Shown one piece after another: positions 10,303-20,553 of a stretch of 64,000 nucleotides of DNA (the stretch's first letter is position 1; every line of letters starts with the position of its first letter). The stretch covers positions 54,801,001 through 54,865,000 of the forward strand of contig JALMGJ010000006.1 in the NCBI GenBank assembly GCA_023362775.1, in the 5' to 3' direction. The translations under genes and the position numbers were made by a program. Source of the DNA: Charina bottae. Lineage: Eukaryota; Chordata; Lepidosauria; Squamata; Charinaidae. The notes under the pieces were generated by a model. That model saw only the letters and a program-made list of their open reading frames with translations, was not told the DNA's origin and did no database searches.

Positions 10303-10638
10303 AGGGGCGTGGTGGCTCAGCGGGTAAGACGCCAGGCTTGTTGATCGGAAGATTGCAAGTTTGGAGGTTTGAATCCCTAGCCCTGCGTGCAGAGTGAGCT
10401 CCCGCACTAGCTCCAGCTCTTGCCAACCTAGCAATTCGAAAGCATGCAAATGCAAGTAGATTAATAGGTACCACTTCGGTGGGTAGGTAACAGCGTTCCG
10501 CGCGCATCATGCCGGCCACATGACCGCGGAAGCGTCTTCGGACAACGCTGGCTCTTCGGCTAACAAACAGAGATGAGCACCGGCCCCTAGAGTCGGAAAC
10601 GACGGCACAAATGTGTGGGGGGTACCTTTACCTTTACT
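10303..10638 (+). mobile_element. tRNA-derived SINE, full length, 13-bp TSD
   Basis: Same family as 9062-9397 in the opposite orientation. A-box TGGCTCAGCGGGTAAG and B-box-like GGTTTGAATCCC are visible, then the body and a tail GGTACCTTTACCTTTAC. Perfect 13-bp direct repeats TATGCCAATCCAA lie at 10290-10302 and 10639-10651. It and the copy at 9062 face each other 0.9 kb apart as an inverted pair. Confidence 0.93.
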
Positions 10639-10651
10639 TATGCCAATCCAA

Positions 10652-12494
10652 TGTTTGGTACAATCTTATCCATATTTGTAAGTCCTTGAGATTTCCTATT
10701 ACCTGCTGGTGGCATATCATGGGAACTTGGGGAGGAAGGAGAGCTGGAACTTAACTTGGGAAACATTTACATGTCTCACTTCTCTTCCTGGTATCATTTG
10801 CCACTGTTGTCTTGGCAAAATTTCACATGCTTTCTATGAGTGGAAATTTATTAGAATAATTCCAGGATTGATCCAGATTTCCATCTTGTTTTGGGAAGGA
10901 AAGCTCTGGAATGTTTAAGTTGGTTCACATCTACAGGCCTTTCCCAAGTCCCTTCTTTTCAGCATTTCTAACACTGAAGGTTTTAATAGCAGAAAGAACT
11001 GGTTGGGAGATCAAGTTATAGGCAACATCAGATTTCCTCCTCCATGGTCACAGGTCTCTCTCCAATGACACTGAAGTTGTCATAGGATGTCAACATTAAT
11101 ATTTTAATTATAAATTGTTCTATCTGCATTTTGTTATTACTCACTTTGAGCACTATTTTTAGTGGAAATAAAACTTATATATTTTTTAAAATCCATATTC
11201 TTATTGCATTCAATCCCAAATAATCCTAAAACAGATTAGGGAAAGTAGGACATGTTTCCCCAAACCACAGACTACTTAAACCATGGATGAAGTAATCATA
11301 AAACTGTCACACGACATGAAAATCTTTTTGGAGAAAAAAACTTGGTCATATACTCACCATCTATATAAGTTGGTTCTGCATCATCATGGGATGTGAACTA
11401 CTCTATAATTTATATCTACTTGCTCATGTGCAAAAACCCTTCATAGGAAAGCAGCTGATTAATTCTAAATTCTATGCACAAACAAGAATCAGCAACCTTG
11501 TTATATGAACAACAATCTGTTCCCTAGATAAAGCCTTAATTGCTGGAAATTGTCCTAGTACTCCACTCTAAAATGAGTTATAACGTCAGCAGCAGTATAC
11601 CATTAGCTGTCTCCCAGAAACTTCCTAGGAGTTGCTAAATATCATACAGCAAAGTTAAAGTAGTTTATGACAGTTCCCTAGAAGACAGGCCTAATAAAGT
11701 ATGTAGTATTTATTTCTTTAGTATAATTTATCCCATGCCACCTATTGGGGTGTGTGTTTGTGTATGCCTTCTCAGTCTCAGTAAACAATGACAATTACAG
11801 TTATATAATCATGCCAACTACATAATTTTGAAGAATTTCCAGATGTTTCTTTTTTATTGAAATGTATCAATTTGGCATTTAGAACACCAGTGGGAAGAAG
11901 ATCATGTTGATTCCATCTTGCTCTCATATTAGTCAAAACAAAAATGCACAGACAATTGATTTCAAAGGGAATGGAAACATATTTCACTGAGCAATTATTA
12001 GATCTGAATATATTCTCTACTCTTAGTGGAGAAAGGGGAAATTAATCTCCACATGTGGAATTTGTTCACTTTGTCTATCTGGTATGAATTTGGAGAGCAA
12101 TTTTATTATAGTTTTTATGATATGTTTATATGAAAAGGGCTAATCTAGTCAGATGCTTGCTGGATAATTTTTTCACTGAAATCCTCATTATGCAGATGTT
12201 GTCAAATGCAACATTGATTTGTCCTTAGACGCAAGTTCCCAACATAGAGATAATGTCCATCAGTGAATCAGACACACTGTTGCTTCCTTAGACTTCTTCA
12301 GACTTTGCCTACTGAAATGAATGCATGCCAAACTATTTGATAAAAACAGAGGGGGAACAACCAGAGTGATTTTCTTTTTTTAAAAAAGGAAATTGTTTAA
12401 TTTATACCCTGCAGTTTTGCCCAAGGTGCAAGTTACAGTAAGAAAAAATATAATTATAATATAATAAAACAAGTATGTCAGAATATAGAGAATA
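10652..12494. other. AT-rich DNA, nothing recognised
   Basis: No coding region or named repeat. A LINE-3'-like AT-rich run with ...GAGCACTATTTTTAGTGG near 11148 is too weak to call. Confidence 0.5.
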
Positions 12495-12496
12495 TA

Positions 12497-14077
12497 TACT
12501 GCTCAAAAAAATAAAGGGAACACTGAAATAAGACATCCTAGATCTGAATGAATGAAATATTCGTATTAATTACTTTGTTCATTACATAGTTGAATGTGCT
12601 GACAACAAAATCACACAAAAATTAGCAATGGAAATCAAATGTAAGCAACCCCTGGAGGTCTGGATGTGGAGTTACCTCAAAATTAAAGTGGAAAAGAACA
12701 CTACAGGCTGATCCAACGTTGATGTAATGTCCTTAAAACAAGTCAAAATGAGGCGCAGTAGTGTGTGTGGCCTCCACGTGCCTGTATGACCTCCCTACAA
12801 CGCCTGGGCATGCTCCTGATGAGGTGGCGGATGGTCTCCTGAGGGATCTCCTCCCACACCTGGACTAAAGCATCCCCCAACTCCTGGACAGTCTGTGGTG
12901 CAACGTGGCGTTGGTGGATGGAGCGAGACATGATGTCCCAGATGTGCTCAATTGGATTCAGGTCTGGGGAACGGGCGGGCCAGTCCATAGCATCAATGCC
13001 TTCGTCTTGCAGGAACTGCTGGCACACTCCAGCCACATGAGGTCTAGCATTGTCTTGCATTAGGAGGAACCCAGGGCCAACCGCACCAGCATATGGTCTC
13101 ACAAGGGGTCTGAGGATCTCATCTCGGTACCTAATGGCAGTCAGGCTACCTCTGGTGAGCACATGGAGGGCTGTACGGCCCCCTAAAGAAATGCCACCCC
13201 ACACCATTACTGACCCACTGCCAAACCGGTCATGCTGGAGGATGTTGCAGGCAGCAGAACGTTCTCCACGGCGTCTCCAGACCCTGTCACGTCTGTCACA
13301 TGTGCTCAGTGTGAACCTGCTTTCATCTGTGAAGAGCACAGGGCGCCAGTGGCGAAGTTGCCAATCTTGGTGTTCTCTGGCAAATGCCAAACGTCCTGCA
13401 CGGTGTTGGGCTGTAAGCACAACCCCCACCTGTGGACGTCGGGTCCTCATACCACCCTCATGGAGTCTGTTTCTGACCGTTTGAGCAGCCACACGCACAT
13501 TTGTGGCCCACTGGAGGTCATTTTGCAGGGCTCTGGCAGTGCTCCTCCTGTCCCTCCTTGCACAAAGGCGGAGGTAGCGGTCCTGCTGCTGGGTTGTTGC
13601 CCTCCTACGGCCTCCTCCACGTCTCCTGATGTACTGACCTGTCTCCTGGTAGCGCCTCCATGCTCTGGACACTACGCTGACAGACACAGCAAACCTTCTT
13701 GCCACAGCTCGCATTGATGTGCCATCCTGGATGAGCTGCACTACCTGAGCCACTTGTGTGGGTTGTAGACTCTGTCTCATGCTACCACTAGAGTGGAAGC
13801 ACCACCAGCATTCAAAAGTGACCAAACCATCAGCCAGAAAGCATAGGAACTGAGAAGTGGTCTGTGGTCACCACCTGCAGATCCACTCCTTTATTGGGGA
13901 TGTCTTGCTAACTGCCTATGCTTTCCACCCGTTGTCTATTCCATGTGCACAACAGCATGTGAAATTGATTGTCAATAAGTGTTGCTACTTAAGTGGACAG
14001 TTTGATTTCACAGAAGTGTGATTGACTTGGACTTACGTTGTGTTGTTTCAGTGTTCCCTTTATTTTTTTGAGCAGTG
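12497..14077 (-). mobile_element. Tc1-type DNA transposon, apparently complete
   Basis: The 1581-bp element has near-perfect terminal inverted repeats of 31 bp (12498-12528 and 14046-14076; core TGCTCAAAAAAATAAAGGGA) and is flanked by TA on both sides (12495-12496, 14078-14079). The outermost base differs: left end T, right end C in reverse complement, where Tc1 elements normally start with C. The single gene lies on the minus strand. Length, TIR, TA target and DD34E transposase all fit Tc1/mariner. Very similar ends are known from Tc1 elements that spread between fishes, lampreys and other vertebrates; transfer here is inference. Confidence 0.97.
12743..13825 (-). CDS. Tc1-family transposase, intact 360-codon frame
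   Basis: The enzyme cuts the transposon at its inverted repeats and inserts it at TA in the nucleus. An N-terminal paired-like DNA-binding region has a first helix-turn-helix around residues 20-60, an Arg/Gly-rich linker at 66-77 ([12 protein letters not shown]) and a second helix-turn-helix around 80-125. The catalytic DDE domain follows: D167 (LFTDESRF), D258 ([10 protein letters not shown]) and E293 ([10 protein letters not shown]), with 34 residues between the last two, the Tc1 DD34E signature. A Gly-rich stretch (VWGGISLGG) sits between the first two acids, as in the family. The Met at residue 16 (MRQSLQPTQ) is a likelier start than the first Met, since Tc1 transposases are usually about 340-345 residues. 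There is no stop or frameshift, and the strong coding GC content contrasts with the surroundings, which suggests recent activity. Confidence 0.95.
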   Translation of the reverse strand: MVTFECWWCFHSSGSMRQSLQPTQVAQVVQLIQDGTSMRAVARRFAVSVSVVSRAWRRYQETGQYIRRRGGGRRRATTQQQDRYLRLCARRDRRSTARALQNDLQWATNVRVAAQTVRNRLHEGGMRTRRPQVGVVLTAQHRAGRLAFAREHQDWQLRHWRPVLFTDESRFTLSTCDRRDRVWRRRGERSAACNILQHDRFGSGSVMVWGGISLGGRTALHVLTRGSLTAIRYRDEILRPLVRPYAGAVGPGFLLMQDNARPHVAGVCQQFLQDEGIDAMDWPARSPDLNPIEHIWDIMSRSIHQRHVAPQTVQELGDALVQVWEEIPQETIRHLIRSMPRRCREVIQARGGHTHYCASF

Positions 14078-14147
14078 TATAAAGAATATAGAATATGTAC
14101 AAAAGAGAGAGAAAAGCAAATGACAGTAATGGCCAAGCTTTATAAAG

Positions 14148-14345
14148 CAGTGGTTCTTAAACTCTTTGACCCAATTACTCCCTTTCCCAATCTCCAATAA
14201 TGTTATTACCCTCACCAAAACAACCAACCCTGTTGCTTCACACAGTTCGGCAATCCCAAACTGGATTCTTGACTCACAGAAAAGCAATTAAAAATTGCTC
14301 CACTACACCTGGATATGCCCAAATTTCCCAGTTTAAGAACTACTT
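14148..14345. mobile_element. hAT MITE, 198 bp
   Basis: The left end CAGTGGTTCTTAAACT is matched at the right end by the reverse complement of AGTTTAAGAACTACTT. Flanking 8-mers TTATAAAG (14140-14147) and ATCTAAAG (14346-14353) agree at 6 of 8 bases, consistent with a decayed hAT duplication. It lies only 70 bp from the Tc1 element. Confidence 0.65.
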
Positions 14346-14353
14346 ATCTAAAG

Positions 14354-15439
14354 TGAAAGCAAAAGAAAACTTCACTGCAGCTAGATATTCTCAATAGACT
14401 TGAACAATATTCTCAATGGACTTGAACAAAAGTAGACATTGGCCTGTAGGCAGAATGCCTTTAAGAAAGAATTCGATGGGCATCTGTGGGGATGGAGTTT
14501 GGGGACAGAGAAAGTCCTATATTATGTCCCTGCCAAACTTGCTCCCACTATTGGCAGGACATAGTGAAAAGTCTTTCCCAAGACCACCTGATTCATACTG
14601 TATAAATTGCTCCTTCAAAGAACTATTCCCAAGTCCTAATTTGACCCCTTATTTCTTGGCCATACTGAAGAGCTAGAATAGCCTGGTTTCTGTTCATCAT
14701 GATCTGTGTTTTTAAAATATAAGCAATAGAAGATAGCTAAATCAAGACAAACATCTATTGGGCAATTAGCTAAATTAGAAAGATTATAGAAAACAGGAGA
14801 AACTTGACCAGTAGTACCAGGAATCTTCTGAAAACCTTGTCAAAAATAATATGTTGTCTGCATAGTGAGCAAGTGAACTAACCAAAATTCTCAGTCACCC
14901 AGTCACCTCAGTCACATAGAATTGGAGATGTACGCATTCATTTTCTTTCCCAGTACTGACATTTTAAGATTAGTAGATATGTGTGCTTTTCTTCCCTTAC
15001 ACAACGTTATTCTGTCAATGAACTGGGACATCTTTCCTAAATTTATATAATGTAACACAGCTTCTCTGCAATTCCCAAACCTTTCCCCCCCCCTTTTTTT
15101 TACAAAATCGATACAAAAAAAGAGAGGCCCTGACACAAATGTATAACAAATTTATGAACAGTAAAACAGTGTGGAATTAGGTACACAGATCTACCTTTTA
15201 AGTACTAAGAGAAATATGACAAATTGTCATTTTAAAATGGTGACATGATTGGGGTAAACTGAAACTTCGTCCTTTGCACAAAATCTTAGTGTCTTTTTAT
15301 TTCTTTGAATTCATAGTCAATAGTTTCATCTGTAGTCAGGGGTATCCATGGGGGGATGACCAAAAAAGTCAAGTTGGCAGCATCAATCATGCAATCAAAA
15401 TCCCATCCCTTATTTATACACAACATAAAAATGTTTCCT
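14354..15439. other. AT-rich DNA, nothing recognised
   Basis: No coding or repeat assignment. Confidence 0.5.
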
Positions 15440-15720
15440 CTAAGCCTTCTTTTCTTCAGGTTGAACATCCCAAGTTCCTTTAGTCCATCCTCATTTGGCA
15501 TGTCCTCAACTCCATGTATCCTATTCGTAGGCCTCCTTAAACCTTCTCTAACCTGTTAATATCCATATGGCAATGTGGTACCCAGAATACTATAGAGTGC
15601 TCCAGGTGTGGTCTTACCAATGCTGAGCAGAGAGGAATAATGACTTCACGTATCTTTGTTACAATGCTCCTTCTAATGCAGCCCAGAACTATGTTAGTTC
15701 TTACAGTTGGTCTATTTTAA
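15440..15720 (-). repeat. Antisense CR1-type LINE remnant
   Basis: Phrases such as CCAGGTGTGGTCTTACCAATG...GAGAGGAATAATGACTTC and CTTCTAATGCAGCCCAGAAC occur, on this strand, in a widespread amniote repeat that is the complement of the 3' part of CR1-group LINEs. Ends are not defined. Confidence 0.5.
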
Positions 15721-16199
15721 ATATGATTAGATCTGGATCCAAAGCAAGGTGTATTTATTTCACTTAATTCAAAATCTGATAAGCCAGCCCTTCAATGCTT
15801 CCTTGGCCCTTTTATTTCTGATGATTGGACCCTAGAAATCTGCCCCAAGGTCTTATGATGATAATACTATTGAGCATAACTATATGATTTTGTTTTAACC
15901 ATGCATAGTAAACAGCAACAACACAATCTCTTTTTTTTTTTATTAAATTTTATTAAGTTTTACAATACATAATAAAATTTAAAGTAGAAAAAGAAATAGA
16001 AACAGAAATACAAAATAAGAAAAAGATAAAGAAAAAGTGAAGTCAAGAAATAATAAGCAAAGAAAATATAGAAAATAGATGTCCTCCAATCTATCTTTGA
16101 ACTTAAAGTACAACAATTGATTTTAAATGTTAGTACTTCATACAGTATACAGGAACTTTTCTTTGTCATATGCCTTTTGATTTCTTTAATCCAATCTTC

Positions 16200-16720
16200 T
16201 AACCTTCATCTTACTGTCTCCCAATAATCCATCTTTGGCTTCCACTCCTTGAAGTAGTAGTTAAATGTTGAATGTTCATTACTACATATTTATATCTTCA
16301 ATAAAGACCAATTAGTATAACAAATAAAAGCCTTATTTACTTCTAATAAACTACAATATATTCTATTCATATTATGACTCATAACCTAACATGTTATGTA
16401 ACTTAATACATAATTTAGCAATTCTTATAGTGTTCATACATATATATTTCTATAATTTAATTCTAATATATATATATATCTCCATAAAAAAGGAATTCTT
16501 GAATCTCAATTATCCATCTGTAATTTCCATTCCTTGTAGTAGTGTCCATTTAAACTAAATGCATAATCTATCATATCACTTAACCTAATAGCTAATATAT
16601 CAATTCTTATAATATTCATACAATACATATTGATATATATCATCCTGTAGTAACCATCATTCTAATTCCATCATATCATTATCTTCTCATAAATATATCT
16701 CTAAGGAAAACAATATTCTA
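16200..16720. repeat. Imperfect tandem duplication inside the L1-type element
   Basis: Two related AT-rich modules follow each other: CCACTCCTTGAAGTAGTAG near 16241 and CCATTCCTTGTAGTAGTG near 16526, each followed by ATTCTTATA(G/A)T(G/A)TTCATACA (near 16419 and 16604). A shorter ~55-bp repeat (CCATACAGTTTCTCATA) occurs at about 16780 and 16835. Confidence 0.6.
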
Positions 16721-16858
16721 TAATATCAACTTGTGTTTGTATTTAGCATCTTACATTTAGAATATCACTTTTTATATATCCATACAGTTTCTCATAACAA
16801 TTCAAGTCCATATTTTTTCATTAACCTTTATATCCATACAGTTTCTCATATCTTCTGT

Positions 16859-17290
16859 TTAGGTTATGCCAAAATCACAATACACTGTGGGAGATTCGCA
16901 ATATACAGCCTGCTCTTTTCTATATCTCATATAGAATATCAGAGCAACCTTCTCTCCCTTTCCACATATTTCACAACATCCATCCAACTGTGCACCCATA
17001 TTTTCACTCTGTCTCCACTGCCACAACATATCTATACCAAGATTGTAGTGTAAAGCCTTCAGAATGTTCTTCTGAACTAATATACTCAAAATTTCCTCCT
17101 TCTGTTTCTCCTCCACTTGAAAAACATTTTTCCTTTCTGTCTCCGTTTCTGTTCTCTGTTCTTTCTCTCTGTTTTGCAGAGTTACGAACAGTAATTCCAA
17201 CGACCTTTGAATATTTGAAAAAGCCTCAGTAATCTCTCTTCTGAGCTCCTCAGGTACAAGTTGGAAAGCCATCTTTCCTGTGTCCTTCAA
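16859..17290 (-). CDS. Short ORF1-like frame of the L1-type element
   Basis: 143 codons beginning MKDTGKMAFQLVPEELRREI; the second Met (residue 7) may be the real start. Residues 14-70 are rich in Glu, Arg, Lys and Gln and predict a coiled coil, as expected for the N-terminal half of an L1 ORF1 protein, which trimerises and binds RNA. The last ~60 residues (from about LGIDMLWQWRQ) look unlike an RNA-recognition or CTD region and probably arise from the deletion join running into 3' sequence. No catalytic motif is present. Not recognised more precisely; function as a protein is doubtful. Confidence 0.4.
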   Translation of the reverse strand: MKDTGKMAFQLVPEELRREITEAFSNIQRSLELLFVTLQNREKEQRTETETERKNVFQVEEKQKEEILSILVQKNILKALHYNLGIDMLWQWRQSENMGAQLDGCCEICGKGEKVALIFYMRYRKEQAVYCESPTVYCDFGIT

Positions 17291-17403
17291 ATTAAAACAA
17301 CAACCCTTCTAGTCAAAACAATAATCATGTAATCTGTCCATGGAATACTACCAGCAGAATCTATTAAGCAGAACGTCGTTGTTGTTAGCAACAACACAAT
17401 CTC

Positions 17404-18799
17404 ATTCATGTTTAAGCAGAACTAAGCCCTAGTGTTAATAAAAACCACTCCCTAGTTTGGGTGCACCCCAAACTCTTAGAGGGAGCAATACAAATTTCAG
17501 AAATAAGACCTGCAAGCAATTAAATTCTGGTCATCTCATTAGTTATGCAATGGTTCTCCAATTAGAACCACTTAAAAGATGTAAGGAAATGAATAACATT
17601 GAATCTTTGGCTATTACAATTCCAAATAGCCCCACCTGTGTAAATTTATAACTCTTCATAAATGTGGTTCAAGCATTAGCTGAAGTGTAGAATAAATATC
17701 CCCTTCAATCCAGTTTATCTTCCAAGATTTAGTGTGAACATCAAGTGATATTCTACAATGGAACATGTGGAATTCATGAAGAGCAATCATTACCCCATGA
17801 GGTTATACTGATTGTGTCCTTTCCCTTAAGTGAGACCAGAGTTTGGTGCATTCATAATAATCTTTTTCATTTTTTTCAACTAAAAGCAATCTAAAGACTG
17901 TGAATCATCTATTTCACAAAGTGAAAATATTAGAATCTTTAAAAATTAAAATGCAGCTTTGAAACCAGATTGTGTTTGCTATGGTAACAAAGTCTTGCAC
18001 ATGAAGCAAATAAGTTCCACTCTTTCTGAGTGAAAGGTCACATGCTTAATGTGAGCTATATTTTAAAAGTCATACTAGTTTAGCCTTCTTCAGACTTTTG
18101 TCATTCTAAGCATAGAGGAGAGATGAGGATATGCACTCCAGTTCTACCACGTTCACTGTGAGAGCTTCCCTTGCTGAATTAGATCTGAACAGTAGCTACA
18201 ACCACATTTAGATGAACATGGTTAGAGTCCTCTACATGATCTGAGATCATAATTATATAGGCTTCCAATCATGTGGGAAAGTATAACTCTGTTCAGCCAA
18301 ACACAGTAAGACTAAACAAAGTTCAGATGTGGAGGGGTTAAGCCAAAAGCATGTGTTCTCATCTCCCATGTTAGGCTAATTACTGTGGGGTTAATGCATG
18401 AAAGATGGAGGCATTAAGAACTGAAGAATCTACTCCCTAGGTTACTCCATATTTTTCCTGATTCTTATTAAACATACATACACAACTGCAACCCATTCCA
18501 GCTAATTAAACATAGCCAGGTTACTTTATAATTGGATTAAAGAGCAAAAGTAAAAGTATGATACATTTTTCTCACCTTAAAATAATCTTAAAATGCATTA
18601 AATTCAGCCTAATGATTCTACTATAAAGTATAGAGAACTGAAATTAATGGTCACACTGATAAACTATACTTACCAATTATAATAAACTTCACTATAAAAA
18701 AAGAAACTTCACAACTTCTGCTTCTCTGTCCTTCATTCACTTGGGCTACCTTCTTATCAATATAACCAAGAATAATTTCCTTTATACCTGAAATACATT
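17404..18799. other. Unique-looking DNA, nothing recognised
   Basis: No coding or repeat assignment. Confidence 0.5.
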
Positions 18800-19330
18800 A
18801 TGACTTCCAGAGGCATGGCGAACTAAACATGTCTCTGAAAGAGCGGAGATGATGACCAAAGCAAAGACCGAAGAACCAGTGAGTAGACCGGTCCTTCAGA
18901 ACCTCTCCAGATAAGGAGAGGATGGAAGATTACCCACATGTGCTCCAAATGGCTGCTTTTCACGAGGAGACTGCAGGACAGCAGTCTCCTGTGGGTTTGA
19001 GTGCCGGGAGACAAAGGGATCAACCATGGCAGAGCCTTTTAAAGGACACTGGGTTCACTAACTTCACTTTCTAATTACTTTTGGAAATTGTGGATTTAAC
19101 TATCTTAACGCTAGTAGTTTGAAAAACCACCTGGTGAGTTTAGCTTCATTCTTGAAGAAAAGAAAAATTAACCATAAGTTTAAGAATTTAAAGATTTTGA
19201 AATAAATGGCAAAAAGTTAAATAAGACTTTGATCTAAGAAAGTTATAAATGAATTAAAGGTCCAGACAAATTTGGAATATTGAGGCTTTTACTATAAGAT
19301 TTTGGAAATAATTATATAAAATAGCTTTTT
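18800..19330 (+). repeat. Possible L1 5' UTR/ORF1 start fragment
   Basis: A GC-richer leader (AGGCATGGCG...AAGAGCGGAGATGATG) passes into a purine/A-rich segment (AAGAATTTAAAGATTTTGAA), an order seen in squamate L1 5' regions. No ORF1 domain can be shown, so this is tentative. Confidence 0.3.
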
Positions 19331-20260
19331 GTGGGAATCAAATTGTTTTCTCTATCGTAAGTCAAAACAGAGATGCCTGACTGTTCCAATGTTTGAATAT
19401 TTATTTAAAATATTTTTATATTGCTTCTTATTAAAATTAAATCCCAAAGCACTTTAGGATTAAAATATTCTAAATGTTGTGCTAACTGCCTAGAAATGAG
19501 GAGATGGTGACATCTAAATCTAGGTTGACTGGAGGAAACAATCTGGCTTATTTGCACTACTAATCCAATTTGGGCTAGGAAGAACTCACCCTTCATAACT
19601 TCAAACTGATGAAAATTTTCTTTCTTACTCCCACATCATACACATTCATATGCCATTTAAGCAGATGCCTCAAATGTCCTCTGAATTTCTGGAAACTCCT
19701 GAATGTGTAAGATAGATTTCATTTTTAAAGAAGGGAAAAATCCACTTGCATTGGCCTTAAAGAGATGTATACTATGCTTTACAGAACATTTGCAGCTGTT
19801 AGTGTTTTTGAAGGTGAATTTGTTGCTCAAATGATTATGCTGAAAGTAAACCAAATTTTTTGACATGCCAGTGATTTAACACCTCTGACTTGATCATGGG
19901 GTATTAGCTCTACGGTTGGCTTCATGTTAGTTCAGAAGCAAACAAGATACATTGAAAAACTGAATTTCATCTAAACTCGCTAGTTTGTTTGCAATTTACA
20001 ATGGCCATTTGCCATTCTTAACTAAATGTAAATATACTACAAATAAATTTTACAGCACAGCTATCTGCAAATTTGGACTGCTATTGGATGTCAGCTGCCA
20101 GTTTCTCAAACTGTAATCGCATGGCAGCTTTCAACTACTGATAGTTACTCCTTGCAGCTGTTGATTAGCCTGACTCATGTTTTCAACTTTCCAAATCTCT
20201 CCTCAAAACTCAGCATTTCTATCACTGTATATCCTTAACTCCTCAAAAGAGAGAAAGAAA
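19331..20260. other. AT-rich DNA, nothing recognised
   Basis: No coding or repeat assignment. Confidence 0.5.
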
Positions 20261-20431
20261 GAGTTTGGTGTAGTGGTTAAGGCACCAGGCTAGAAACCGG
20301 CAGACCGTGAGTTCTAGTCTAGGAAGCAGACAATGGCAAACCACTTCTGAAAAACCTTGCCAAGAGAACTCAGGGACTAGTCTAGTCAGTTGCTAGGAGT
20401 CAACAATGACTTGAAGGCACACACAGAAACA
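20261..20431 (+). mobile_element. tRNA-derived SINE (second family)
   Basis: The head GAGTTTGGTGTAGTGGTTAA carries the A-box, followed by a B-box region with GTGAGTTCTAGTCTA. The central domain CAATGGCAAACCACTTCTGA and AAAAACCTTGCCAAGA are the family body, and the 3' end (GAGTCAACAATGACTTGAAG) resembles the Bov-B/RTE 3' end. About 60 bp of the middle is missing relative to the copies at 37098 and 42046. Confidence 0.85.
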
Positions 20432-20503
20432 AACACAAAAATAGATATATACAGTATGTGTTTGAGAGAGAGAATGTGTGTGTGATTACTGTATACAGTA
20501 TAC

Positions 20504-20538
<35 letters not shown>

Positions 20539-20553
20539 ATCTATCTATCTATA
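20504..20553. repeat. (ATCT)n microsatellite
   Basis: About a dozen TCTA/ATCT units with one interruption. Confidence 0.95.

Larger units (their letters stand above)
15931..17386 (-). mobile_element. L1-type retroelement with 17-bp TSD, probably internally deleted
   Basis: The 1456-bp insertion is bounded by perfect 17-bp direct repeats AGCAACAACACAATCTC (15914-15930 and 17387-17403). It starts on the plus strand with a T-run, the complement of a poly(A) tail, after an AATAAAATTTAATAAA-type end like the L1 3' end at 24078. From the 5' side it holds a ~95-bp leader, one 143-codon reading frame, and then nearly 1 kb of very AT-rich sequence with imperfect internal duplications. There is no endonuclease or reverse transcriptase region, yet both ends look like a finished insertion, so I infer a non-autonomous, internally deleted L1 (similar in logic to half-L1 elements). 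Confidence 0.75.

Noticed and set aside
13050..13717. Long plus-strand open frames opposite the Tc1 transposase
   Set aside because: They are antisense shadows of the GC-rich transposase gene and have no domain of their own.
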